Assembly: GCA_015228895.1 (NCBI GenBank)
Contig: JADGCR010000125.1
Span: forward strand, 1 to 6,626
Reading direction: 5' to 3'
From: Magnetococcales bacterium
GTDB taxonomy: Bacteria > Pseudomonadota > Magnetococcia > Magnetococcales > Magnetaquicoccaceae
DNA length: 6,626 nt
Below are positions 1 to 6,350 of this stretch, piece after piece. Under the pieces are notes generated by a model. That model saw nothing but the letters and a program-made list of their open reading frames with translations, searched no databases and had not been told where the DNA came from. The position numbers were made by a program, and so were the translations under genes. The first letter of the stretch is position 1. Every line of letters starts with the position of its first letter.

Positions 1-16
1 CAAGCTGACGGATCAT
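1..16 (-). CDS. Possible start of a divergent gene, cut by the window edge
   Basis: On the minus strand an ATG at 16-14 opens a frame reading M-I-R-Q-L to the window edge. A GGAG at 27-24 precedes it with a 7-base spacer. A second ATG at 20-18, in another frame, has only a 3-base spacer and is less likely. A minus-strand promoter candidate at 111-83 would give a leader of about 60 bases. Only five codons are visible, so no family can be named. This is an inference from start signals alone. Confidence 0.3.
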
Positions 17-82
17 TCATCGTCTCCAGTTTGTGCTTGCAGAACGCCAAAGACATAATAAAAATCAATAAGTCTGGATTTC

Positions 83-111
83 AGTAAACATCAAGTCGGC
101 TTTTCTGTCAA
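83..111 (-). promoter_or_regulatory. Sigma70-type promoter candidate for the divergent gene
   Basis: On the minus strand there is a perfect TTGACA at 111-106, a 17-base spacer, and TTTACT at 88-83, which matches four of six bases of TATAAT. Transcription would start near base 76 and run left toward the ATG at 16. The surrounding bases (about 50-110) are clearly richer in A+T than the coding regions. Confidence 0.45.
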
Positions 112-191
112 GCCTTCGCATTCAAAAGACCGGCACGGACAGCCGCCGAACAAAGGCATCGCATTGCCGGTTTGTGCTGGCATGAAAACAT

Positions 192-197
192 GATAAT
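192..197 (+). promoter_or_regulatory. Possible -10 box just before ubiX
   Basis: GATAAT at 192-197 matches five of six bases of the -10 consensus and lies 11 bases before the ubiX ATG. No convincing -35 hexamer sits at normal spacing: TTGTGC at 172-177 leaves only 14 bases. If used, transcription would start about 2-6 bases before the ATG, giving an almost leaderless message. That would fit the lack of a Shine-Dalgarno sequence there. Confidence 0.2.
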
Positions 198-208
198 CTG
201 TTCAAACC

Positions 209-811
209 ATGCACACGATTTCCGAACCGCCCATCACCCTGGCCATGACCGGCGCCTCCGGCGCCCGTTACGGCCTGCGTCTCCTGGAGCGCCTGCTCAA
301 TGCGGGTCGCGGGGTGGATCTGTTGCTCTCCCTGGCCGGTCGCACGGTCATGGCCCGGGAGTGCGGGCTGGAACTGGTGGGCGAGGGTCAGGAGGTCGTC
401 CGGCAACTGGATGATTTCTTCGCCCGTTCTTCCCCCACTCCCCCGAACCTGAGCCGCCTGACCCACTACGCCCAACACGATTGGAACGCCCCCATGGCCT
501 CCGGTTCCCGGGGGAAACGGGCCATGGTGGTCTGTCCCTGCTCCATGGGATCGCTGGCCGCCATGGCCCACGGTCTTTCCGACAACCTGATCGAACGGGG
601 GGCGGACGTGGCCATCAAGGAGGGTTGGCCGTTGATTCTGGTGCCTCGGGAGACCCCCTTGTCGATCATCCATCTGGAAAACATGATGCGCCTGGCCAAG
701 AGCGGCGCCGTGATTCTGCCCGCGGCTCCCGGATTCTACCAGGGGGCGACCACCCTGGAACATCTGGTGGATTTTCTCGTGGACCGGATCATGACGCGCC
801 TGGACGTTTGA
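209..811 (+). CDS. ubiX: Flavin prenyltransferase UbiX
   Basis: This cytoplasmic flavoprotein-family enzyme joins a dimethylallyl group to FMN. The product, prenylated FMN, is the cofactor UbiD needs to decarboxylate the 4-hydroxybenzoate-derived ubiquinone precursor. The 200-residue length is normal for UbiX. Visible family marks are the N-terminal T-G-A-S-G loop (residues 14-18) that binds FMN phosphate, A-S-G-S (97-100), C-P-C-S (109-112), R-E-T-P-L (147-151), and the late P-G-F-Y-Q (174-178). The 209 start places the first beta strand (residues 8-13) directly before the glycine loop, as in E. coli UbiX. Upstream in-frame ATG 182 meets a stop two codons later. There is no clear Shine-Dalgarno sequence before the ATG. 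The protein could also serve another UbiD-type decarboxylase, but the adjacent ubiquinone genes favour this role. Confidence 0.95.
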   Translation: MHTISEPPITLAMTGASGARYGLRLLERLLNAGRGVDLLLSLAGRTVMARECGLELVGEGQEVVRQLDDFFARSSPTPPNLSRLTHYAQHDWNAPMASGSRGKRAMVVCPCSMGSLAAMAHGLSDNLIERGADVAIKEGWPLILVPRETPLSIIHLENMMRLAKSGAVILPAAPGFYQGATTLEHLVDFLVDRIMTRLDV

Positions 812-837
812 ATTCCTGCTCTTTCCGGTGATACACT
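808..837 (+). promoter_or_regulatory. Weak promoter candidate upstream of ubiU
   Basis: TTGAAT at 808-813 overlaps the ubiX stop codon. It is followed after 18 bases by TACACT (832-837), preceded by TG in the extended -10 position (829-830). Both hexamers match four of six consensus bases. Transcription would start near 844, inside the FNR-like box, so the two elements may be alternatives or may interact. It is a possibility only. Confidence 0.3.
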
Positions 838-849
838 GATCCCCATCAA
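836..849 (+). promoter_or_regulatory. FNR/CRP-family binding site (FNR-type box) upstream of ubiU
   Basis: CTGAT-CCCC-ATCAA matches the FNR consensus TTGAT-N4-ATCAA at nine of ten defined bases, with the correct 4-base spacer. It sits in the 73-base gap between ubiX and ubiU, centred about 42 bases before the ubiU ATG. In E. coli the ubiUV genes are activated by Fnr under oxygen limitation, so the site makes biological sense. Which promoter it acts on is not clear. A class II activator position (centre at -41.5) would need a start very close to the ATG, where no good -10 box is seen. Confidence 0.6.
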
Positions 850-884
850 CTCCCAATTCTGGTAAACCACGATCGAGAGTCGCC

Positions 885-1889
885 ATGAAAAAAGTGGAAG
901 TACTGGCCCCGGCGGGCAATCTGCCCTCATTGCGGGCCGCCGTGGACAACGGGGCGGACGCGGTCTATTTCGGTTTTCGCGACGCCACCAACGCCCGCAA
1001 CTTCGAGGGCTTGAACTTTTCGGAAAAAGAGGCGGCCCAGGGAATCCAGTATGCCCGCCAGCGCGGAGTCAAGGCCAACGTGGTCCTGAACACCTTTCCC
1101 CGGGTGGACAATCCCGCGCCCTGGTATCACGCGGTGGATGTCGCCGCCAGACTGGGAGCGGACGCCATCATCCTGGCCAATCTGGCGGTGCTGAAATATT
1201 GCCGGGAACGCTATCCCGAACTGCCCATCCATCTGTCGGTGCAGGCTTCGGCCAGCAACGCCCAGGCCATTCGTTTCTATCAGCGTCATTTCAACATCGC
1301 GCGGGTGATCCTGCCCAGGGTGCTGACCGCCCCGGAAATCCGCCTGCTGCACGAAAAAACCGATGTGGAACTGGAAGTGTTCGCCTTTGGCGGACTGTGT
1401 GTCATGGCGGAGGGTCGTTGTCATCTGTCGTCATTCGTCACCGGGGTCTCTCCCAACATCGAAGGGGTCTGCTCCCCGGCCCGCGCCGTGCGCTTCGAAA
1501 ACCATGGGGACAAACTGCAAACCCGGCTCGGCGGCGCGCTGATCGCCGAATACGAAAAAGGGGAAGACGCCGCCTATCCCACCATCTGCAAGGGACGCTT
1601 CCAGGCCAACGGACGGGTGTATCACGTCATGGAGGAGCCGGGTTCCCTCAACATTCTGGAGATTCTGCCCCAGGTGATCGAGGCCGGGGTCGCCTCCCTC
1701 AAGATCGAGGGACGGCAACGCACCAAATCCTATGTGGGCACCGTCACCCGGATCCTGCGGCAGGCGGTGGACGCCTATCATCACTCCCCCGGAACCTATC
1801 GGGCCAAGGGGAGCTGGCTCAAGGAGCTGAACGCCTCCTCCGAGGGCACCACCCATACCCTGGGAACCTATGAGGAGAGTTGGCAATGA
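885..1889 (+). CDS. ubiU: Ubiquinone biosynthesis protein UbiU (U32 peptidase-like, iron-sulfur)
   Basis: UbiU forms a heterodimer with UbiV that hydroxylates the ubiquinone ring without oxygen. Each subunit holds a 4Fe-4S cluster. The protein has 334 residues, close to E. coli UbiU. It opens with the U32-family sequence V-L-A-P-A-G-N and has D-A-V-Y-F-G (25-30). Four cysteines at 172, 179, 196 and 235 have exactly the spacing of the cluster ligands of E. coli UbiU (169, 176, 193, 232). The U32 signature region runs from about E164 through G-R-C-H (177-180) to the E-G-V-C stretch (193-196). K273-I-E-G-R (273-277) is another family motif. A short GAGAG (875-879) lies 5 bases before the ATG. 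The stop overlaps the ubiV start, which suggests translational coupling. Despite the family name, peptidase activity is not expected. Confidence 0.95.
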   Translation: MKKVEVLAPAGNLPSLRAAVDNGADAVYFGFRDATNARNFEGLNFSEKEAAQGIQYARQRGVKANVVLNTFPRVDNPAPWYHAVDVAARLGADAIILANLAVLKYCRERYPELPIHLSVQASASNAQAIRFYQRHFNIARVILPRVLTAPEIRLLHEKTDVELEVFAFGGLCVMAEGRCHLSSFVTGVSPNIEGVCSPARAVRFENHGDKLQTRLGGALIAEYEKGEDAAYPTICKGRFQANGRVYHVMEEPGSLNILEILPQVIEAGVASLKIEGRQRTKSYVGTVTRILRQAVDAYHHSPGTYRAKGSWLKELNASSEGTTHTLGTYEESWQ

Positions 1890-2809
1890 TGAAAATTTCC
1901 ATTGGTCCGGTCCTCTTCGAATGGGGCAGGAGCGCCCTCAAGGATTTCTACCGCCGCATGGCCTTCGAAACCCCCGCGGACCTGTTGTATCTGGGGGAGG
2001 TGGTCTGTTCGAAACGGAACCGCCTGACCCCGGAGGAGTTGACCGAACTGGCCAAGGAGCTGATGCCCTCCGGCAAGGAGATCGTTTTTTCCACCCTGGG
2101 CCTGGTGATGGACGACAGGGAGCAGACGGAAGTGCAACAACTGTGCGACCGCGCCCAGGCGTTGGGCATTCGCCTGGAAGCCAACGACATGGCGGGCGTC
2201 GGCATCGGCGAAGGCCACGCCCTGGTGGCCGGACCCCATGTCAATGTCTACAACCCGGACACCCTGACCTTTTTGCAGGGGATCGGCGTGGAGCGCATGG
2301 TCTTTCCCGTGGAACTCCCCTGCGACGCCATGACCGGCATCATCCGCGCCCCACGGGAGCAAAGCGTGGAATTCGAGGTCTTCGCCCATGGTCGCCTGCC
2401 CCTGACCTTTTCCGCCCGCTGTTATACGGCGCGGGCCTTTCGACTTTCCAAGGCCAACTGTCAATACAAATGCGGCGACTTTCCGGATGGCATGATCACC
2501 CGCACCCAGGAGGGGGAAGGGCTGTTGTCCATGAATGGGGTGCAAACCATGTCGGAAAGGGTCTGCACCCTGATCCAGGAGACCACCCGCCTGGAGGAGA
2601 TGGGTGCCCACATCCTGCGCATCTCCCCGCAGAGCACCCACATGCCGGAGATCGTCGCCATCTGGAAGGCGCGTCTGGAAGGGCGCATGGCCGGCCCCGA
2701 AGCGCTCGCCCGGCTTGGGGAACTCAACCAGGGAGAGCCGTTCTGCAACGGTTATTTTCACAACAAGCCCGGAATGCACTATGTGCAACCCTCCAACCTC
2801 ACACCCTAG
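1886..2809 (+). CDS. ubiV: Ubiquinone biosynthesis protein UbiV (U32 peptidase-like, iron-sulfur)
   Basis: UbiV is the partner of UbiU in O2-independent ring hydroxylation. Starting at ATG 1886 it has 307 residues and begins M-M-K-I-S-I-G-P. Cysteines 41, 179, 192 and 196 match the cluster ligands of E. coli UbiV (39, 180, 193, 197), including the 13- and 4-residue steps. They lie in L-G-E-V-V-C-S (36-42), S-A-R-C-Y (176-180) and N-C-Q-Y-K-C (191-196). Y-L-G-E-V-V-C-S is a typical UbiV N-terminal motif. The start is set by the ATGA overlap with the ubiU stop and by GAGGAG at 1872-1877, 8 bases upstream. ATG 1889 is directly next to it, and a TTG at 1880 would add two residues without a better ribosome site. 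The message continues into ubiK. Confidence 0.95.
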   Translation: MMKISIGPVLFEWGRSALKDFYRRMAFETPADLLYLGEVVCSKRNRLTPEELTELAKELMPSGKEIVFSTLGLVMDDREQTEVQQLCDRAQALGIRLEANDMAGVGIGEGHALVAGPHVNVYNPDTLTFLQGIGVERMVFPVELPCDAMTGIIRAPREQSVEFEVFAHGRLPLTFSARCYTARAFRLSKANCQYKCGDFPDGMITRTQEGEGLLSMNGVQTMSERVCTLIQETTRLEEMGAHILRISPQSTHMPEIVAIWKARLEGRMAGPEALARLGELNQGEPFCNGYFHNKPGMHYVQPSNLTP

Positions 2810-2826
2810 TCCAAGGAGAACATGGC

Positions 2827-3090
2827 ATGCAAATCGATAACGCGCTTCTGGATCAGATCACCCAGAACGTTCTCGGAGTTTTCAACAAGGTGGGCGAAAC
2901 CCGCGAAGAGATGAAACGGAAAGTCCAGGACATCATCCGGGAAGGGGTGGAACACTTCGATCTGGTGACCCGCGAGGAGTTCGAGGTGGTGAACGAACTT
3001 CTGAGCAACACCCGCATCAAGGCGGACGCCCTGGAAAAACGGCTGGGCGAGCTGGAAGCGGCTTTGGCGCAGATGGGCGACAAAACCTGA
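2827..3090 (+). CDS. ubiK: Ubiquinone biosynthesis accessory factor UbiK (BMFP/YqiC family)
   Basis: This is a small protein of 87 residues. In E. coli UbiK is a coiled-coil, membrane-associated factor that binds UbiJ and supports the soluble Ubi complex. The hallmark F-D-L-V-T-R-E-E-F-E-V block is at residues 44-54; E. coli has the same block with S for T and D for the second-last E. It follows an amphipathic N-terminal helix (about 3-40) and precedes a heptad-rich coiled coil (about 55-82). A strong AAGGAG at 2813-2818 lies 8 bases before the ATG. The gene follows the ubiV stop by 17 bases, so it is probably in the same transcript. The frame stays open far upstream, but that part is an out-of-frame reading of ubiV and is not coding. 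Pairing with ubiUV is notable because UbiK is best known from the aerobic pathway. Confidence 0.9.
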   Translation: MQIDNALLDQITQNVLGVFNKVGETREEMKRKVQDIIREGVEHFDLVTREEFEVVNELLSNTRIKADALEKRLGELEAALAQMGDKT

Positions 3091-3113
3091 GATTGCGGCT
3101 TCCGCCGATCTTT
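3091..3113 (+). terminator. Weak hairpin directly after ubiK (possible terminator)
   Basis: Bases 3091-3098 pair with 3102-3110 around a CTT loop: GAT with ATC, a T-G wobble, one bulged C, then GCGG with CCGC. Only three T residues follow (3111-3113), so termination would be inefficient. It may partly uncouple the ubi genes from the downstream dehydrogenase gene, or it may act as an mRNA 3'-end stabiliser. Confidence 0.3.
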
Positions 3114-3135
3114 CCTGGTGAAAAGGAGAGAATTC

Positions 3136-3174
3136 GTGCTATCCATCCCTTTGCCCGATGACATGGATGGCTGA
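3136..3174 (+). CDS. Possible 12-residue leader peptide
   Basis: A GTG at 3136 starts M-L-S-I-P-L-P-D-D-M-D-G and stops at TGA 3172-3174. AAGGAG at 3123-3128 precedes it by 7 bases, a better ribosome site than that of the real gene downstream. An earlier in-frame GTG at 3118 would add six residues but lies upstream of that site. The frame overlaps an inverted repeat, CCATCC (3143-3148) with GGATGG (3165-3170), so translation could influence folding of the dehydrogenase leader. No family is recognised, and the strong ribosome site may simply be chance or a remnant of a lost gene. Confidence 0.2.
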   Translation: MLSIPLPDDMDG

Positions 3175-3245
3175 AAGCAGACCCATGCAAGGGTATCGTG
3201 CAAGCCGGATGACGTCCGTTAATTTTTTTGCGTGGAAGAAATCAA

Positions 3246-4688
3246 ATGAACGCTACCGTGAAACGCAAAGCCTATCTGGCCGGAAGATGGATCGACACCT
3301 CTGAATCCCTGGAGGTGATCAATCCCTATAATGGGCAACTGGTGGCGACCGTCGCCCAGTGTGGGCCTGCGGAGATCAACGAGGCCCTGGACGCGGCGGT
3401 GGCGGTCCAGAAGGAGACCCGGCGCATGGAGCCTTGGCAGCGGGCGGCGGCGTTGGCATTCATTCGCGACCGCCTGATGGAGCGCCGGGAGGAATTTTCC
3501 AGGGTATTGTCCCAGGAAAACGGCAAGACCATCGGCGAATCCCGTCTGGAACTGGACCGGGCCGCCGCCACCTTCGATATCGCCGTGGGGGAGGCCACCC
3601 GTCTGTATGGGGAGGCGTATGATCTGGGGATCAACCCCATGGGGGCGGGACGGCGGGCTTTGGTGCGGCACTATCCCATCGGGGTGGTGTCCGGGGTGGC
3701 GCCCTTCAATTTTCCGCTCAATCTGGCGATTCACAAGATCGCCCCCGCCATGGCGGCGGGTTGTCCGATCCTGTTGAAACCCGCCTCCAAAACCCCGGTG
3801 ACGGCGCTGATGCTGGCTGGGATCGTGCAGGAGTCGGGTTGGCCGGTGGGAGCTTTTTCCGTGCTGCCGTGCAACCGGGGAGCGGGCCAGATGCTGGTGG
3901 AGGATGACCGGATCAAGCTGCTCTCGTTCACGGGTTCCCCGGAGGTGGGCTGGAAGATGAAACAGCAGGCCGGACGCAAGAAGGTGGTCCTGGAGCTGGG
4001 GGGCAACGCGGGTTTGATCGTGGATCGGGATGTGCGGGATTGGGATCTGCTCATCAAGCGGGCGGTGATGGGGGCGTTTTATCAGTGCGGACAGGTATGC
4101 ATTTCGGTGCAGCGGATTTTTCTGCACCAGGAGGTCATCGGGGAGTTTCGCGCCCGTTTTCGCAAGGCGGCGGAGAATTTGCGACCGGGGGACCCTCTGG
4201 AGGAGTCCACCACCCTTGGTCCCATGATCGACCGGGGCAATCGGGAGCGATTGCAGTTGTGGATCCAGGAGGCCATGGATCAGGGTGCCCGTCTGGTGAC
4301 CGGCAACCAGACTCCCGCCCTGGGTCAGGGCAACTGTTTGACCGCGACCATTCTGGAGGAGGTGGGATCCGACTGCCGGGTGATGGCCGAGGAGGCGTTT
4401 GGACCCGTGGTGGTGTTGACCGCGGTGGAGTCCATGGAAGAGGCGTTCGAGCGTGCCAACGATTCCCGCTATGGTTTGCAGTGCGGGATCTTCACCAACG
4501 ATTTCGGCACGGTGATGCGGGCCTTCGACGAACTGGAAGTGGGTGGCGTGATTCACAACGATGTCCCCTCGTTGCGGGTTGACAGCATGCCTTACGGGGG
4601 GGTGAAGGATTCGGGTCTGGGCCGTGAAGGGGTGAAATACGCCATGCGGGACATGCTGGAGGAGCGGGTTCTGGTGTATCGTGCCTGA
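3246..4688 (+). CDS. NAD(P)-dependent aldehyde dehydrogenase, substrate unknown
   Basis: This 480-residue ALDH-superfamily enzyme would oxidise an aldehyde to a carboxylate using NAD or NADP. All key residues are seen: the transition-state Asn in A-P-F-N-F-P (N155), the cofactor-binding Lys in L-L-K-P-A-S (K178), the Rossmann F-T-G-S-P-E-V-G (228-235), the general base Glu in L-E-L-G-G (E250), the nucleophile Cys in C-G-Q-V-C-I-S-V-Q-R (C285), and the E-E-A-F-G-P glutamate (E383). The G-Q-V-C-I-S-V-Q-R stretch and the C-terminal M-P-Y-G-G-V-K-D-S-G-L-G-R-E-G resemble the lactaldehyde/ALDH21-like branch, but this does not give the substrate. GGAAGA at 3234-3239 is 6 bases before ATG 3246; a TTG at 3228 would bypass it and is not preferred. 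The gene follows a 155-base spacer after ubiK and lies 14 bases before comM. Confidence 0.9.
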   Translation: MNATVKRKAYLAGRWIDTSESLEVINPYNGQLVATVAQCGPAEINEALDAAVAVQKETRRMEPWQRAAALAFIRDRLMERREEFSRVLSQENGKTIGESRLELDRAAATFDIAVGEATRLYGEAYDLGINPMGAGRRALVRHYPIGVVSGVAPFNFPLNLAIHKIAPAMAAGCPILLKPASKTPVTALMLAGIVQESGWPVGAFSVLPCNRGAGQMLVEDDRIKLLSFTGSPEVGWKMKQQAGRKKVVLELGGNAGLIVDRDVRDWDLLIKRAVMGAFYQCGQVCISVQRIFLHQEVIGEFRARFRKAAENLRPGDPLEESTTLGPMIDRGNRERLQLWIQEAMDQGARLVTGNQTPALGQGNCLTATILEEVGSDCRVMAEEAFGPVVVLTAVESMEEAFERANDSRYGLQCGIFTNDFGTVMRAFDELEVGGVIHNDVPSLRVDSMPYGGVKDSGLGREGVKYAMRDMLEERVLVYRA

Positions 4689-4702
4689 GCGGAGCCGACG
4701 AC

Positions 4703-6244
4703 ATGCTCGCCCGTGTTGACACCGTCGCCCTGGAGGGCGTTCAGGCCATTCCGGTCGAGGTGGAGGTGGACATGGGCCGCGGTTTGCCCATACTGCACAT
4801 GGTGGGCCTGCCGGACGGGGCGGTGCGGGAGGCCAAGGACCGGGTACGGGCGGCGTTGAAGAACTCCGGGGTGCAGCTCCCTTCGCGGCGCATCACCATC
4901 AATCTGGCTCCGGCCCATTTGCCCAAGGAGGGGAGCGCCTATGATCTGCCCATGGCCATGGGATTGCTGGTGGCGATGGAGCGCCTGCCCCAGGCGGCGT
5001 TGAATGGTCGGATGTTTCTGGGGGAACTCTCCCTGGATGGACGCCTCAAGCCGGTGCCCGGCTGTCTGCCCGCCGCGCTGTATGCCCGCGACCATGGCGT
5101 TCGGGAACTCATCGTTCCGGTGGCCAATGGTGTGGAGGGTTCATTGGCCGGGGTGCGGGTGGTGGCCCCGGAGACCTTGCTGGATCTGATGCGTCATTTG
5201 ACCGGCGATCTCCCTTTGGAGCCGGTTCCGGAGAGCGACTGGCGGCGATGGTTGTCGGAGGTGGAACCCCAGGAGCGTGGCAAGATTCGCGATTTGGCGG
5301 ATGTCAAAGGTCAGGAGCACGCCCGACGCGCTTTGGAGGTGGCGGCGGCGGGTGGTCACAATCTCATCATGAGCGGTCCGCCCGGTTCTGGAAAGACCTT
5401 GCTGGCCCGTTGTCTGCCTGGCATTTTGCCCTCGTTGACACTGGAAGAAGCCCTTGAGGTGACGGCGATTCATTCGGTGGCGGGTCGTTTGGAGGTGAGT
5501 CAGCCTTTGATTGGCGCGCGTCCTTTCCGCACGCCCCATCACACCTCGTCCCATGTAGCCCTGATTGGTGGTGGCACCATTCCCCGGCCCGGGGAGGTGA
5601 GTCTGGCCCATCGTGGGGTATTGTTTCTGGATGAAATCCCCGAATTTGGCCGCAACGCTCTGGAGGCGTTGCGCGAGCCGTTGGAAGCCAGGGACGTGGG
5701 CATTGCCCGTGCCGCGCAATCCACCCGATTTCCGGCGCATTTTCAACTGATTGCCGCCTGCAATCCCTGTCCATGCGGTCATCGCGGCAATCCTCACCGG
5801 TCCTGTCGTTGTTCTCCCGCCATGGTGGAGCGTTACGCCGCGCGTCTTTCCGGTCCATTGCTTGACCGCATCGATTTGCACGTCGAGGTTCCCCCCGTTC
5901 CCCCCGAGACCCTGACCGCCCTGCCCACGGGTGAATCCTCCAGAGAGGTTCGCCAGCGTGTCACGTCGGCCCGGACGCAGCAAATGAAACGGAACGGTTC
6001 CGGTGTGTTGAACTCGGACCTGGAAGGTCGCATTCTGGCCCAATTCACCGCTTTGGACACCGAGACCCAGAATCTGCTTCTGACCGCCAGTCGCCGTCTT
6101 GGTTTCTCCGCCCGCGCCCACAACCGCATCCTCAAAGTCTCCCGCACCATTGCGGATCTGGAAGGTGCGGAGAACATCGGTTTTGGCCACCTCGCCGAAG
6201 CGATTCAGTTCCGCGTAGGGGGAAAGTTTCCCGGAGGATCGTAG
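4703..6244 (+). CDS. comM: YifB/ComM-family AAA+ ATPase (Mg-chelatase-like)
   Basis: ComM is a hexameric DNA helicase that in Vibrio promotes branch migration when incoming single-stranded DNA is integrated during natural transformation. Homologs are widespread, and their role in non-competent species is unclear. The length of 513 residues is normal. Domains in order are an N-terminal Lon/ribosomal-S5-like domain (about 1-170, with G-L-P-D-G-A-V-R-E-A at 35-44), an AAA+ core with Walker A G-P-P-G-S-G-K-T (225-232) and Walker B V-L-F-L-D-E (306-311), a Cys-rich insert (C353, C356, C358, C368, C370) typical of the family, L-L-D-R-I-D (386-391) with the likely arginine finger, and a C-terminal helical domain (about 440-505) with S-A-R-A-H-N-R (469-475). 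GGAG at 4691-4694 is 8 bases before the ATG. The 14-base gap after the dehydrogenase suggests one transcript. No clear terminator follows the stop codon before the AT-rich stretch. Confidence 0.93.
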   Translation: MLARVDTVALEGVQAIPVEVEVDMGRGLPILHMVGLPDGAVREAKDRVRAALKNSGVQLPSRRITINLAPAHLPKEGSAYDLPMAMGLLVAMERLPQAALNGRMFLGELSLDGRLKPVPGCLPAALYARDHGVRELIVPVANGVEGSLAGVRVVAPETLLDLMRHLTGDLPLEPVPESDWRRWLSEVEPQERGKIRDLADVKGQEHARRALEVAAAGGHNLIMSGPPGSGKTLLARCLPGILPSLTLEEALEVTAIHSVAGRLEVSQPLIGARPFRTPHHTSSHVALIGGGTIPRPGEVSLAHRGVLFLDEIPEFGRNALEALREPLEARDVGIARAAQSTRFPAHFQLIAACNPCPCGHRGNPHRSCRCSPAMVERYAARLSGPLLDRIDLHVEVPPVPPETLTALPTGESSREVRQRVTSARTQQMKRNGSGVLNSDLEGRILAQFTALDTETQNLLLTASRRLGFSARAHNRILKVSRTIADLEGAENIGFGHLAEAIQFRVGGKFPGGS

Positions 6245-6257
6245 GCAGCACAGTCAA

Positions 6258-6270
6258 TCCACCCGAAAGC
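6258..6270 (+). repeat. Left copy of a perfect 13-bp direct repeat
   Basis: TCCACCCGAAAGC occurs here, 13 bases after the comM stop, and again at 6454-6466. The two copies flank the promoter-like box and the tmRNA-like segment in the same orientation. A perfect 13-base match within about 200 bases is unlikely by chance. It could be a recombination or insertion scar, or a paired protein-binding site. Confidence 0.6.
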
Positions 6271-6283
6271 TTTTGTTAACTTT

Positions 6284-6310
6284 TTGATAATTAGAAAATT
6301 TAACTATAAT
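6284..6310 (+). promoter_or_regulatory. Sigma70-type promoter candidate for the tmRNA-like segment
   Basis: TTGATA (6284-6289; four of six bases match TTGACA) and a perfect TATAAT (6305-6310) are separated by 15 bases, which is shorter than the usual 17. The site lies in an AT-rich stretch after comM. Transcription would start near 6317 and could run to the terminator at 6487, making an RNA of about 170 bases. Confidence 0.45.
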
Positions 6311-6350
6311 TCAAGACAGTTGATTTTTTTGCTTGCCATGGACAGGCAGA

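Noticed and set aside
31..59. Plus-strand promoter for ubiX from TTGTGC and CATAAT with 17-base spacing
   Set aside because: The -35 box matches only three of six bases, it would give a 140-base leader, and it overlaps the likely leader of the divergent gene.
1868..2788. Minus-strand reading frame of 306 codons opposite ubiV
   Set aside because: It is the mirror of a gene whose four cluster cysteines are conserved; no domain is recognisable.
1870..2826. Long upstream extension of the ubiK frame through ubiV
   Set aside because: The extension is an out-of-frame reading of ubiV. The UbiK family starts at the ATG at 2827, which has a strong ribosome site.
3219..4556. Long minus-strand reading frame of 445 codons opposite the aldehyde dehydrogenase
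   Set aside because: It lies antisense to a complete enzyme with all catalytic residues; its translation is rich in H, G, Q and R as expected for a GC-rich shadow and shows no recognisable domain.
5717..5728. A further copy of CAATCCACCCGA inside comM, matching 6255-6266
   Set aside because: About one 12-base match is expected by chance in a window of this size, and it lies in conserved coding sequence, so it is not counted with the repeat pair.
5141..6190. Minus-strand reading frame of 349 codons opposite comM
   Set aside because: It is fully antisense to conserved AAA+ motifs, with low-complexity composition and no supported start site.
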